From: Chaetorhynchus papuensis | Lineage: Eukaryota > Chordata > Aves > Passeriformes > Rhipiduridae | Assembly: GCA_013396525.1 (NCBI GenBank) | Contig: VWYX01000256.1 | Coordinates: 538,150 to 602,149, forward strand | Reading direction: 5' to 3' | Length of the DNA: 64,000 bases | Shown here: one piece after another, positions 12,301 through 24,300 of the stretch | Position numbering within the stretch: the stretch's first letter is position 1 | How the letters are laid out: the number at the start of each line of letters is the position of its first letter | Translations under genes and position numbers: made by a program | The notes under the pieces: model-generated | The model's input: the letters and a program-made list of their open reading frames with translations, nothing else | Databases searched by the model: none | What the model was told of the DNA's origin: nothing

Positions 12301-15300
12301 ATGCGATGAGGAAACATCAAAACGTTAAAAGAAAATTTCCGCCAGTGGTGAATAAAGTACTTGGCTTTGGTCTCATGAAATATGAACTTATGAAACTAGT
12401 AGAGCCAGATTTCTGATCATAAACAAGATGTGGCATGCCCACTGCTTTCTGAGACCCATTTCTGTTCTCTGAGTCCAAACTCCATCTCCCTTCTTTGGAC
12501 TCAGTGTCATAAGAATTCTGTTTTGAAGCTTTTAAAACCAAATACTCTTACTAGCCTGAGGTATAACGCTGATTTACACTTACACTTCCATTTATTTGCA
12601 TCAGCCCAAAATTCTACGGCCAACTTTACTGCCAGGAGAAGAATTTGTTTGTGAAGGTCTCCGTGTGCTACTGGATCCTGATGGCAGAGAGGAAGCCACA
12701 GGAGGACTGCTTGGAGGTCCTCATATCCTCCCTGCTGAAGGAGCTTTGTTCCTTACCACTTACAGGATTATATTTAAGGGCACTCCTCATGATCAGCTGG
12801 GTAAGAAAATCCAAATAGTGAGAACTGTGGTCCTTCAGATAGGCAGTATTTTGAGCCGGCCTGTCAACCCACTCAAGCATCAACGTCATTGAACAGTTTT
12901 TTTCGGACACTGGAAACAAGTGAAAGAAAAAATATTCATGAGTCGGTATTCTACCTAAAATTGCTGCTTCTAAATTCAGTATTTTCGTAATACATCAGCT
13001 CTTCTGAATGATAAATTCTCATGATTTAACATGTGCCATTTCTAACCAGATTGTCATTCAGAAGTATAAATTTGTTGAGGAAAGTTCATGGTCATATGTA
13101 AAGATGTCAATGTATGTAATTTCTGTTTGTGAGTTACATATTACATTATGAAATCTGAATAAACTTGAAATTGTTTCTTTACCCCCCACCCACCTAGATT
13201 TTGGGGGTGCATTTCCATTATGTAGAAAGACTCAGAAGGAAGAAGAATATTTTTCTAATCATCACAGCTGAAACAAAACAGAAATTCAGATTCCAAACGA
13301 TGCTTTAGGAATTTACCAACTTTTCAGGTATCTGGCCTGAAATGAATCCTGTACCAATCTGTTCATGTTGCTTGGTACTTATTCACTCTTGTCTATTGCA
13401 GTGACAGTGTGAGCAGAGCTGACCTGGTGCTGTGATCTAATGGGTGTGTGTGTGTTGTATCCTCAGTTGGGGAGCAAACCGTGATCCGGAGCTTCCCTAT
13501 CGCCTCTGTTACCAAGGAGAAGAAGATCAGTATCCAGAACCAGCTGCAGCAGAGCATGCAGGAAGGGCTGCAGATCAGTTCAGCCACCTTTCAGGTAAAA
13601 GGAAGTCTTGTGAAAATTTATGTGGCTGCAGGCAGCTCAAATATTTACGAGCAGCACGTTGCCCTGGTATTTGTGGAGAGTCCAGTTTTTTGCCCTGTAA
13701 GGTCAATAGACAGCGCAGAACTCATAGGAATCCTGGCATTTCTTGGCCTACTTGATATTTACAGAGGGTTGCTATTTTCACACTGGATTTCTTTCACTGC
13801 TTTCCTCACCTATCTTGGATCCAGTAAAGAGCTGTTTTGGGTCCAGAATCCCTTCGTGTAAGTAGAGGCCTAGGCAGGCTAGTGGGAACTTGCTTTCTCT
13901 CTCTTCCAGCTACATGGAATCAATATGGAGAAGCTTTAAGTATTGCTTTCTTCTCAAAGTTTGTCACTTTACCAGCTTTCTGTTAAAATCCATGGCAGAA
14001 AGTCATGGGATATCGCACATGGAAGCTGCACTTCCAGGAATCTTCAGGGTAGAACCAATGAGCCTCTGTATGACGGGCACAGATCCTGGAATTTTCTGTA
14101 GGATCCCCATCAATGTGTTCAACAGAAGTATGTATTGCAGGGCAATTGACAGAGATGGACTTGTAAAAATTAGGAATCCTGAAGTCTTCCCTGAATTTTC
14201 CTTCTTGGTTTTGATCGTAACTTTGATCAAACCCTAAGAGATCGAAAGTTGCAAGCAAAGAATTTTATATCAAGGACTGGAAGCAGACTGCAGTGCTTAA
14301 GATATGAAATACTTTGCTGGGTTGACTGGCTGCAGAAGCATATTATCATTGAGAACAATAACTCTAATATTTGAAAACACAACAAAGAACAGAATAGCAT
14401 TTTACTAATTCCTTACAATAGTGGACATTATTTAGCTAATCATCCTTCAGTATCCTATTCAAAAGCACAAAATTAGGAATGCAAGTGAGTAAAACAAGCA
14501 AAAAAAAGTTGTTTTTGTGGACTTTTGAGAGGACTTTTATTTTCCAGAAATCTTTTTACCAGAATACTTATCATGCTTCAATGATGTGATAAATACAGAC
14601 ACAGCTCAGTGTTTTCAGAGCTGGATTCGGGTCAAACATCATCTTTGCTTTTGTTTAGCATAGTTTTGTATTAGGTTATGAGAACAAAAACAATCAGCAA
14701 ACAGTTTATTCCCTGTCCCCTATGTAACAGCCAGGGTTCAATACAGTATGAAATAGCCCCTCCCCTTTGTTTATTAATTATGATTTTCAGATGGGTCTGT
14801 GTGCAGTTATCCAGTTTTCATATCTTTAAAACTTCGGATCAGTGTAACCCTGAAAGATTGAAGAGCTCCTTTCAAGGAGGTCCTAGAACAACAGAGTCAT
14901 TAGTCATTCGGAAAATATTTACAAAACAAGTGAAATTGGAAAAGCAAGGATGAAATCCGCCTCTTAGATGGCAAGCAAAGGAATTTAAAAGGTGCCTAGG
15001 TATGCACTCAGAAATAGAGCTCTGGGATGTTTCTTTGTTTGCTTTCTCCACATTCTTAGAGTTCTTTTAGGCCTTTTTATGGATTCCGTATTTTCTGTCT
15101 CCTATTTGTTTCCCCGAATTGTTGACTTCCTTTCAGCTGAGGTGATTGGATGGGATTTTTTTTTCCCCCAGAACCTTTCAAAAAAGCATTTTTAGTCAAG
15201 TGGATGGATCAGTGTTGAATAGCACAAGGTTATTTCCTTTTTAAGGAGCAGATTTCACTATCACATTTTTGTTACTAGCAGCTTTCTATAATTTGCAAGG

Positions 15301-18300
15301 TGAGGCCAAAACTGGAACGTCTAAGTAATAGAAATATAATGGTTGTGACATATGAATGCTGAAATTGCTTGCTTGGTGAGAGTCTTTGAAGTGCATTACC
15401 AACCTCAGTTCCCAGTATAGGGGCAGAGCTGGCAGACTGTTTCCCAGCTAAGCTGTCCCGTGTGACCAGAATTTGAACTGTTGTAGATGTCTTAGTGCCA
15501 GCACTCCGACTTGGATTTACCAAAATATTTTGTATTTGATCTTACGAGAATTCCAGATGCTTCCTAGTGAGAATACCTTAGTATTAGGGCCTAAATTTAA
15601 AATAGGAAATAAAAAATTACTGAAGTATTTAATAGCCCTCAAAATACATAAGTTATATGTACATATATTTGTATTTTCTGATGAGCACAGTACTGAGAAA
15701 ATATTGGAATTTTCCTAATATGTTTTAGAATCTTTCAATTTCTGAAGTTCTCAGATTTTTGTTTGGTTTCTAAGGTGTCATGTCTTTAATACACAGTTAA
15801 TTAAAGTAGCATTTGATGAAGAAGTAAGTCCCGAAGTGGTGGAAATATTTAAGAAGCAGTTGATGAAGTTCCGCTATCCTCAGTCCATCTTCAGCACTTT
15901 TGCCTTTGCAGCTGGGCAAACAGCACCACAGATAATTCTACCCAAACAGAAAGAAAAGAACACTTCATTCCGGTACAGTCTTTCTTCTTTTTTTTTTCTT
16001 ACTGATGTTCTCGTCTTGTATTAGCCAAATGCATTAAACAGTTTGAAAGCTCTGCTCAAATGCAGATCATTCAAGCAGTTTGCAGGAATGTCAAAATAAG
16101 TGATTGCTATTGTGCATCTCTTTGTATTTCCTGAGTAAGAGATAGATTACTAGGATACAGATGTTTATTTGGGATAGGAATTATATTATTTATCTAAATT
16201 TCTGGCTGCAGTAGATTTGAACGAGCACCTTATTACATTTTGAAACACACAAATTAGAAGTAGCATCTTGAGCTGTGCAGCCTAGGTCAACATGGGAACA
16301 AGATTAATTGTGTATTACTTTATAATTAATAGCTTACCCACTTACAGCCTAGTGTGGTTTAGGATTAATTTTACCCGTGCATTTGCCCTACTGGTTTTTA
16401 GTTTAGAGTTTGAGCTTTGGGTCCTCTTTTGAGTTTTGTGTTACACATTAATTTTTACTGGACCAGCTGCATCATTAGTCTATTCCAGAGTGGTAGCTCC
16501 TGAGTCTCTGTTGATTATTGCACTGTTGACACAGGAAAGTAGAATCCCAAGATAGTCATGAAATCCTAAAACTTAAAGGTAATTTCTATCTTTCCTGCCT
16601 TTACTTTGGCAACTTTTTAGATTTATCACATTACTAGCAAAATAAAAAAACCTAAAGAAAGGTGATATCTGCTTATTCATTACCAATAGACAAAAAAGAC
16701 ACAAATGTATCTCAAAGTAATTTTTGTTTAAAAATTAATAGGGGAGGTAATTTTTCTGACATTTATAATTGTTTCTATTAAGTGAAAAATTACTGAATCC
16801 ATTTTATTTGCGTTCGTCATAGAAATCTGTAAATGCTATTAGGCAGAATCACGGGAATTTAGAAAAGTATTCTAAATACTTTTGTTTTGTTTTGTTTTGG
16901 ATTTATAGCACCTTCTCCAAGAGCATTGTGAAGGGAGCAAAACGTGCTGGGAAGATGACAATTGGGCGCCAGTATTTACTGAAGAAGAAGACAGGCACAA
17001 TAGTGGAGGAGAGAGGGAATCGCCCTGGCTGGAATGAAGATGATGATATCTCTGGTAGGAGTAGGACTTTTTTGCCATGTTGGTTAATAAATCTCTCCAT
17101 TCTGGTGTATTGAATGAGAAATGCCTTCACCAAAGAAATGGAAGGGTCTTCCTAGACAGGAAAGAGAAGGGTTTCAAATCTGTGCATTTAGTGAGTGTTT
17201 TCTTTTGCAATGACGAGGCAGAAGAGGAAGTTGACTTAATTCAGTGGTACAGCAAAGTACTAGATTATTTTTTAATTATCAAACTATTTGGATATGGTAT
17301 CTTTTAGATCATTTTTACCTCATGCTAGTGGAGATGAAACAGCACAGAAGCATGCTGCAGCTTCCATTTATCTCTAGACATCTGACATCTGCAGTTAGTC
17401 CATGATGAGAAGGCAGTAACTGGTGAGGTGCAAGGATGAGCAAATTGGAGACTTCAGTGAATGCAGAACTGACAAATGATGTCTGAAAGCAGCAGAACTC
17501 TTTACTACTGAAAATACCACTTCCCAGATTTTTGGTTGAGATGATTTTGGGGTAGAAGGTAGAAAGGGGTTTGGGCACTTTGTGCAGTTTGTGTGATGGT
17601 GTGGAGTTTGACTTTCCCCAAAAAGCCTCTTTTCCTCCCATATGCTGCTGTCTGTGTATCCTTATCTGGACCACTGCTAATTTATAATAAACCACTAGAG
17701 GGAACCAGATTCTCCTGTACATAAACAGGTGTTGTTTTTGTCATACCATTCTCTCTTCAAAAAAACCATAGGCATCTCAGATAATGAAGTGTTCTTCAAA
17801 CATTGATAATTTCTTCCAAACATCAAACAAGCCGAATTTTCCTGTTGAATATTTGGTCACTGAGCAAGGCAACTTATGTGACTTATGAGCAGATACATGA
17901 AAGTTGTCTAAAGCAGGACTGAAGCCTCTGTTCTCTCCGAAATGGAAGAAAGCCATGCAGGCGAGCTAAAAAATACTGTTTGTCTTTTTTCATTCCAGAT
18001 AAAGTGATGAGAAATAGGCAAAAAGAAAGGTTTGGAAAATACAGAATGTCTTTAGAGTGAAAAATTACGTTCTTAATTGAATTTCCAGCATCTTCCTGAA
18101 GTGCTGAGTTGGTGTGTGTTCTGATGTTACATGTTCTTTGGGTCAGAAGCAATTCTGCAGGCTGGTTCTGGGTGATTTTGGGGTGATTATTTTGTCCTTC
18201 ACCCAGAGAGACACCAAGCACAGTCATACCTGTGAGACTTGTATTCTCTTATTCTCTTGATGATGACATTTTAAGAGTTTTTCCATTGCTGGTATACAAA

Positions 18301-21300
18301 ACAGATGTATTCTTCCATGAACACAGGTGCTGTATAAGATTAGTGATAGTCACTTTTTTCCTTCCCTAAAAAAAACAAACAAAAAAAAAAGAAACAAAAA
18401 AGAAACAATAAAGAAACAAACCAAAAAACCCAAACCCAACTTGTGAGTCTTCAGGCCTGTTGCCTTCCAGGTGTCTTGGCTGGGAACATGTTAAGGTGAT
18501 CAGAGCTGAGTTGGTTTTACTCTCCATGCAGCACTGGCACATCAGGAGCAGTGAGCTGTCAGCAGCAGTGACTCTGCTTCAGGCGGAGCACAGAGAGCCA
18601 CAGGGAGTAATCCCTGCAATTCCTTTTATATTGACTGCTGTGGCTTTGGCTTCGTTTTTGACTTGTTTGCAAGTCTCAAAAACTGATGTATAGGAAACTA
18701 TGCAGCTCTACCAACAATGAACTATCTACAGCAGGTGATGCACTGTCTTAGAACAGAAATGTTAAAGATAGGGCTGGGAGGAACTTCAAGAGATCAAGTA
18801 GTCCACCTCTCTGCCCCAAGGCAAGATCAGCATACGTCATCTGTTCCTCAGGTGTTTGCCTAACTTCTTAAAAGCTTTTGAAGGTGAAGGTTCCACAGCT
18901 CTAGGCAGCTCATACTAATACTTTACCCATCCTTAATGCTGGAGAAAATTAATTTTCTGAGATTCAGGACTAAACATCGTCATCAATTTAAACCCTTCAT
19001 TTTCACTCTGCCACTATATACATCTAGAAGAGATGATTCCCCTCATTCTGATTGCAATGAATAATGTATTTATGGTCTGTTGTAATATTTCTCTGTTGTT
19101 TTCTGGATGTTAAATATCTGCAGTTCTTTCAGTTCTTTGTTTATTAGTCTTGATAGACTTCTGATCATCTTCATTTCTCTTTTCTCAGACTTCTTTAGCT
19201 GGCCCACATATAACTTACAATGTGATTACCAAAACTGGGCACAGTACTGTAGTTATTAGTTGTTACCAATGAACACCAAGTCTCCCTCAAATTCCTCCTC
19301 ATCTCTTTGTTTTCAGAGTTTAGAATCTCTCAATCATTAGTAAATTCTTTTTCTTACAGTGGTCATATTGGTGAGTTCAATAAAACAAGAGACTGTAAAA
19401 CCTTCTTTTGAAAATAGTCATATCTCAAGAACAGCAAAACAGAGGGATTATTCCTTGTTTTTTCAAAATCAAATAAATCATGTAAATCTTGAGACAGCAA
19501 ACTATCTTCATCTCCCTCTTCAGGTTAAGGGCATGGATAGGAGCTCTCATCTCTAGCTGTTTATGCACAGTAGAATGTTTTGCAAAGTCTGATCACCGAT
19601 ATACCTGCTTTCATGGGAGAAAAATCCATTTAGAAAAAAACATTTCACAAAATGCACCCTCATCTTAACTGAGCCAGTTACAGCTTTCCATTCAAAACTG
19701 TTAAATACCCAGTTTTTGTATAACCCAAAAAAATTATTTCTAAAATGCATTTAAATTCATTTCCCCTTAGTGCACTTTATACTTAAGATGTTGTGTGACT
19801 TCTTTCTTGCTTGTGTGACTCTTATGAAAAAAAGAGGAAAAAGAGGAGAGATTCAGAGTGTTCAGCTTTATTATTTAGATCAAATAGAGAATTTCTTTTT
19901 TTCTTTAGCTGATGGGGCAAAGAAAATTATGCATTTAGCTTTTATACTAAGATGCAGAGAAAAAAAAATCATAGAGGTACTACTCCTGTAAATTCTGAAT
20001 GTTGTCTACTGCCAGTAGAGTTTTAATAATATCATAATTTTTGTTTTTATAAATACTTTGCAATTCCAGTTTTGTAAAGTCCTGCTTTAAGTTTAAATCC
20101 TTTTATTCTTTTCAGTGCCTCATTCATAAAGAAATACTTCTCATATGCACATACTTCAATGCTTGAGGTGGTAGCAAGTAACAGATCCATGCTGTGAGCA
20201 GTAAATCTGCTCTCAGAAGTATGTGGAAATGGTTGAAAGTGTCACTAATAGGCAGGTGGCAGGTTTTGTACGAAGACCTTGCTTGACTTGAATTTCAGAG
20301 TAGTTTGAACCTGTGACAGTTTATTATCTCTCACGGCTGAAGTTTTTTCTGCTTTGGAAAGGGCAGCTGGTATGCATGGCTGAAGAAAGCTGCTGTCTGA
20401 CATTGAAACTGAGACATTCAGAACCCAACAGGCATCTGTTGTGAAATTACCACACTGAAACATTTCTTAAGCTGAACCAAGCCTTAAAGAGATTGTTACC
20501 TCTTCTGAAGATAGTTAAAAAAAAAAAAAAAAGAATCGTGCAGTTGATTTTTATCTTGAATGTGTAATGAATTTGTAAAGAATTTGTAAATTGGTAAAGG
20601 AAGATTATCTGTCTTCAGTTCAGTTCAAGTGAATATGGGAGATAACTTTCTCCAGGATTTTAGCCAGAGAAATGTCAGCCCTGCCAGTCACAAACACAGC
20701 AGGTAACTGCATGCTACAGTCAGGTTTGCTGACTAAAATACTATTTTAGTGTTTATAAATTCGATAAACTGTGGTTTGCGTGTCCTGGATCTTGCCATTC
20801 ATCACTGAGAGTAGGACAAACCTGTTTAGAAGGAAGTAGCATTGTTTGCCGTTTAACTCCTGAGCTCCCCTATAAGATTTTTACCTTTAGTTTCAGATGA
20901 CAGCGAGCTGCACACCAGTGGTACCCTGAAAGCATCAGAAAAATCAACCATGGAGCAATTGGTAGAGAGAGCCTGTTTCAGGGACTACCAGCGCTTGGGG
21001 CTGGGGACCATCAGCACTAATTCTTCTCGCTCCAAAACAGAATACTTAAGAATAACTGCCCTGAACAGGATGTATTCCCTTTGCAGGAGGTGAGTTTACC
21101 AATTCACTTAGGTAGTTGAAAGTAGAGACACATGTATGTATATCTGCATGAATATATTTGCATTTAAAGTCTCTTCTGTTCCTAAATAAAACAAGGAAGC
21201 TTCAGAAGCAATTATAAATAACTACTTTCTTCAAATTAAAAAGTATGTGTTACAATTGACTTCATGAAAGTATCTACTTTAAAAGTTTGTCATGTGCTGA

Positions 21301-24300
21301 AAGTCACATGCTGTGTTTTAGCACATCAGTGTTATAAGTCCTCTTTTTTTTGTTGTGAAAGCTGATGTAGTTTATTACCACTGCCCACAAAAATTCCTTT
21401 TAATACGAAAGACTATCTACATGAGTCATATCAGAAGACATTTGCATTCTCTAGAGCCAGTTTGGGCTGGTCATTGCTTTCATTATGGACAATGGAATTG
21501 CCAGGAAGAAGGGCACAGAAGAAAAATACTAGATCTTTCCTTGTCTTCTGACTTGTCTAGAGTGCTGGTTTTGTTTAGTCACCATGGAGTACAGTGCAGA
21601 TGAAGGCGTGGAATCTGTCCGTTTTCATTACGCTTTGAACATTATGCAGACAACTCTTTCCTCCCCTGAACCAACAAGTTTTTTGACATTCTCTAGGGGT
21701 TTTTGGGAAATGTAATTAATATCTGAATGAATGACAAATCTCAGGATATAAACTTACCTACTGCTATATTACTGTGGTTACTGTGTAGACTATAAACACC
21801 GTGTACATTTATTTTGTCTGAGGGTAGTTCAGTAAATGTCCAAGAACTGAATTTGCAGAAACCGTGTATATTGTAGAGGGAATAAAAGTTACTAATAAGC
21901 AGTAGCTGTTTCCTGTTCCTCATCTTAGTTTCTCCTTAACATATGAAATTGTCACTTAAGTTAAATTTTTATTTTTTGGAGAAGATAAAAAGTCATATTT
22001 CATATTGCTTGAATCCTTCTATCGCTAACATGAACACAACTACCATCTTGTTGTGTTTTCTATCTTTAAAGGTATTATATCAGTGAATTTCCTAATCTCT
22101 AAGTGGATTGCAGTGTTTTAAAAAGAGCACAAAAATCCAGTTTCAAGCACACTATTTCAAGGAATCTGACTGTAAAATTTTAATGTATTTTTTTGTAAAC
22201 CAGAAACTATTGTTTTCATTGTGATGCTTTAGGCAATCTAACGTGCTTTCCTTTCAATTCTCATATTTCATATACAATTGTCAAACCTACTGCATCATTT
22301 ACATGCCTCAAAATACTGTTTTTTGTCATGCTTAAAAATACTGCTTCATTATAGTGGCAGATAAGAGATGTGCTAAGAAGAAAAATGCTACTAAATAAAA
22401 TGTAACCTTAAATGGAAAGTGATTAGTAGTGATAGTCTTACAAATTTTTCATAGTTCAATTTCTATTGAAAATGCAGTTTGCTTAAATTCATGTATTTGC
22501 TAGGCTTGGACTAAAAATTACTTTAAACATAGAAGTAATTCTAACAGTTAAGGTGTATTTTCATTAAGCCGTATTTTTAGCTTGTAATTTCCGGAATTTT
22601 TTTTCATTGCTGCTGAGCATTTTGAAAGCGATTTTAATTGTTCAGTTATTTTTGTTTTTTCTTCCCCTTGTTGCCAATGCAGTTACCCTGGGCTGCTGGT
22701 GGTCCCTCAGTCTGTTCAGGACAGCAGCCTGCAGAGAGTGGCTCGCTGCTACCGCCACAACCGCCTGCCCGTGGTCTGCTGGAAGAACACTAAAAACAGC
22801 ACTCTGCTGCTGAGATCTGGGGGCTTCCATGGAAAAAGTGTGGTGGGCCTCTTCAAATCCCAAAACACACATCCCACGGGTGAGTTGATGCAGCCAGGCT
22901 CTCTGGAGAAGGAATTTCACGTAGAAATGTTGATTTTGCTGGAGGGAAATCGGTGATCTGGTTGAATCAAAAGTCTCAGCGTATAAACGGTGATTTGATG
23001 TTATTACTTATTGTATGTGAAAATCCTGAAGGGTATGAAAGCAGTTTGAAAAATGCGAAGGAATAATTTGGACAGAGATTGGACCAACACAAGATTTACC
23101 AGAATAGTTCGTTTTTCAGAAGAATATAACATTCGGGCAACACTAATTTTGGAAATAACATTAGTCGGCTTCCATCATTGACAGTCAGTGTTTAGGATGC
23201 TTATGACTGCCTGGATTTCCGTCTCTTATGCTGATAGCTTTTTCAGAGTTCATTTCATGCCAAGAATGAACGAGTCAGTATTTTCTTTAATCAAAGTTAT
23301 TTAGAAATTATTCCAGAATTAGGCCATAATTTTTCTTTTTGGAGAAAAAGGAAATGTGAGGTCGAATTGGAATACCAGAAACTCATTAAGGTAGCAAAGA
23401 AATTCCTTTGTCCTGTTTATGTTTGCAATTCCCCCTAGTAATGACTAAAATGCAACTAAAAGGTTTGACTCTCCTCCAGTGTATTCTATAGAATTTTTCA
23501 AAATCTATAGTAAGCATACTGTACACTTATGTACAAGTGGTATGAAAGTAGTTTGAAAATTACATGATTCAAATATTTTCTACATAGTCCTCCATAATTT
23601 TTCCTTCACAGAGTGTCTTTATGAAAACCACATTTTTCTTACTTTTTAAGAGCAATTTATATCAAACATTATGAGGTTGTGTGTGTATCAAATGCACCTT
23701 TAAAATCTCGTTATTTCAGAGATACTAGAAAAAAATTTTTAATGTTAGGCAGTGTCTGGACTAATTATGTGCTGGATATTCATTGCTATAGCACTGATTC
23801 AGTGTATCTCTTCAGTGTTTTGTGGGAGCTTTTTTTTAGTTGGAGTGATGAGCAATGAAGGCAATGAATTGAAATTTATATAATGTGTTTTTGTTGAAAG
23901 GATGAACAAAATGAATCAGTGAAGTACTGCCAATAATTGACACAGCAGCTGCCAAAGATAATGTCTCCACCAGTTCTTCCACATGCTTATGGTGTGAATC
24001 CTATGGCATGGCTATTCAAATGTTGGTCTTCAACTGATTTAATACTGATTGTCCTGGCTGAAATACAGATGGGGCATCTTTAACCTGGTACAAATAGAAA
24101 AAATTGGAAGAAATCTGCAGGAATAGTCTCGAAATTATCTAAGGACAGACACTTTGATGTTTTCTGTAGCAGCTATCATTTCTTTGTGCACGGCATGGGA
24201 GGAGGAGAGCCTTCCAAATCAAGACCTGCAGAGCCTGACCCGTGAAAACATGTTTCTTGTGTGTGATCTTAATGCTTTTGTAGGTGGTATCTTTTCTTAA

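Larger units (their letters stand above)
17055..20890 (+). other. SBF2: SBF2 intron (3.8 kb)
   Basis: Holds an A-rich low-complexity run (18368-18440), an old CR1 copy (18770-19255) and a 16-A run (20517-20532). No exon recognised. Confidence 0.85.

Noticed and set aside
13448..13861. 137-codon ORF continuing past exon 6
   Set aside because: Only the first part (to 13594) is SBF2; the rest is intron read-through after a good GTAAAA donor, and exon 7 supplies the true continuation.
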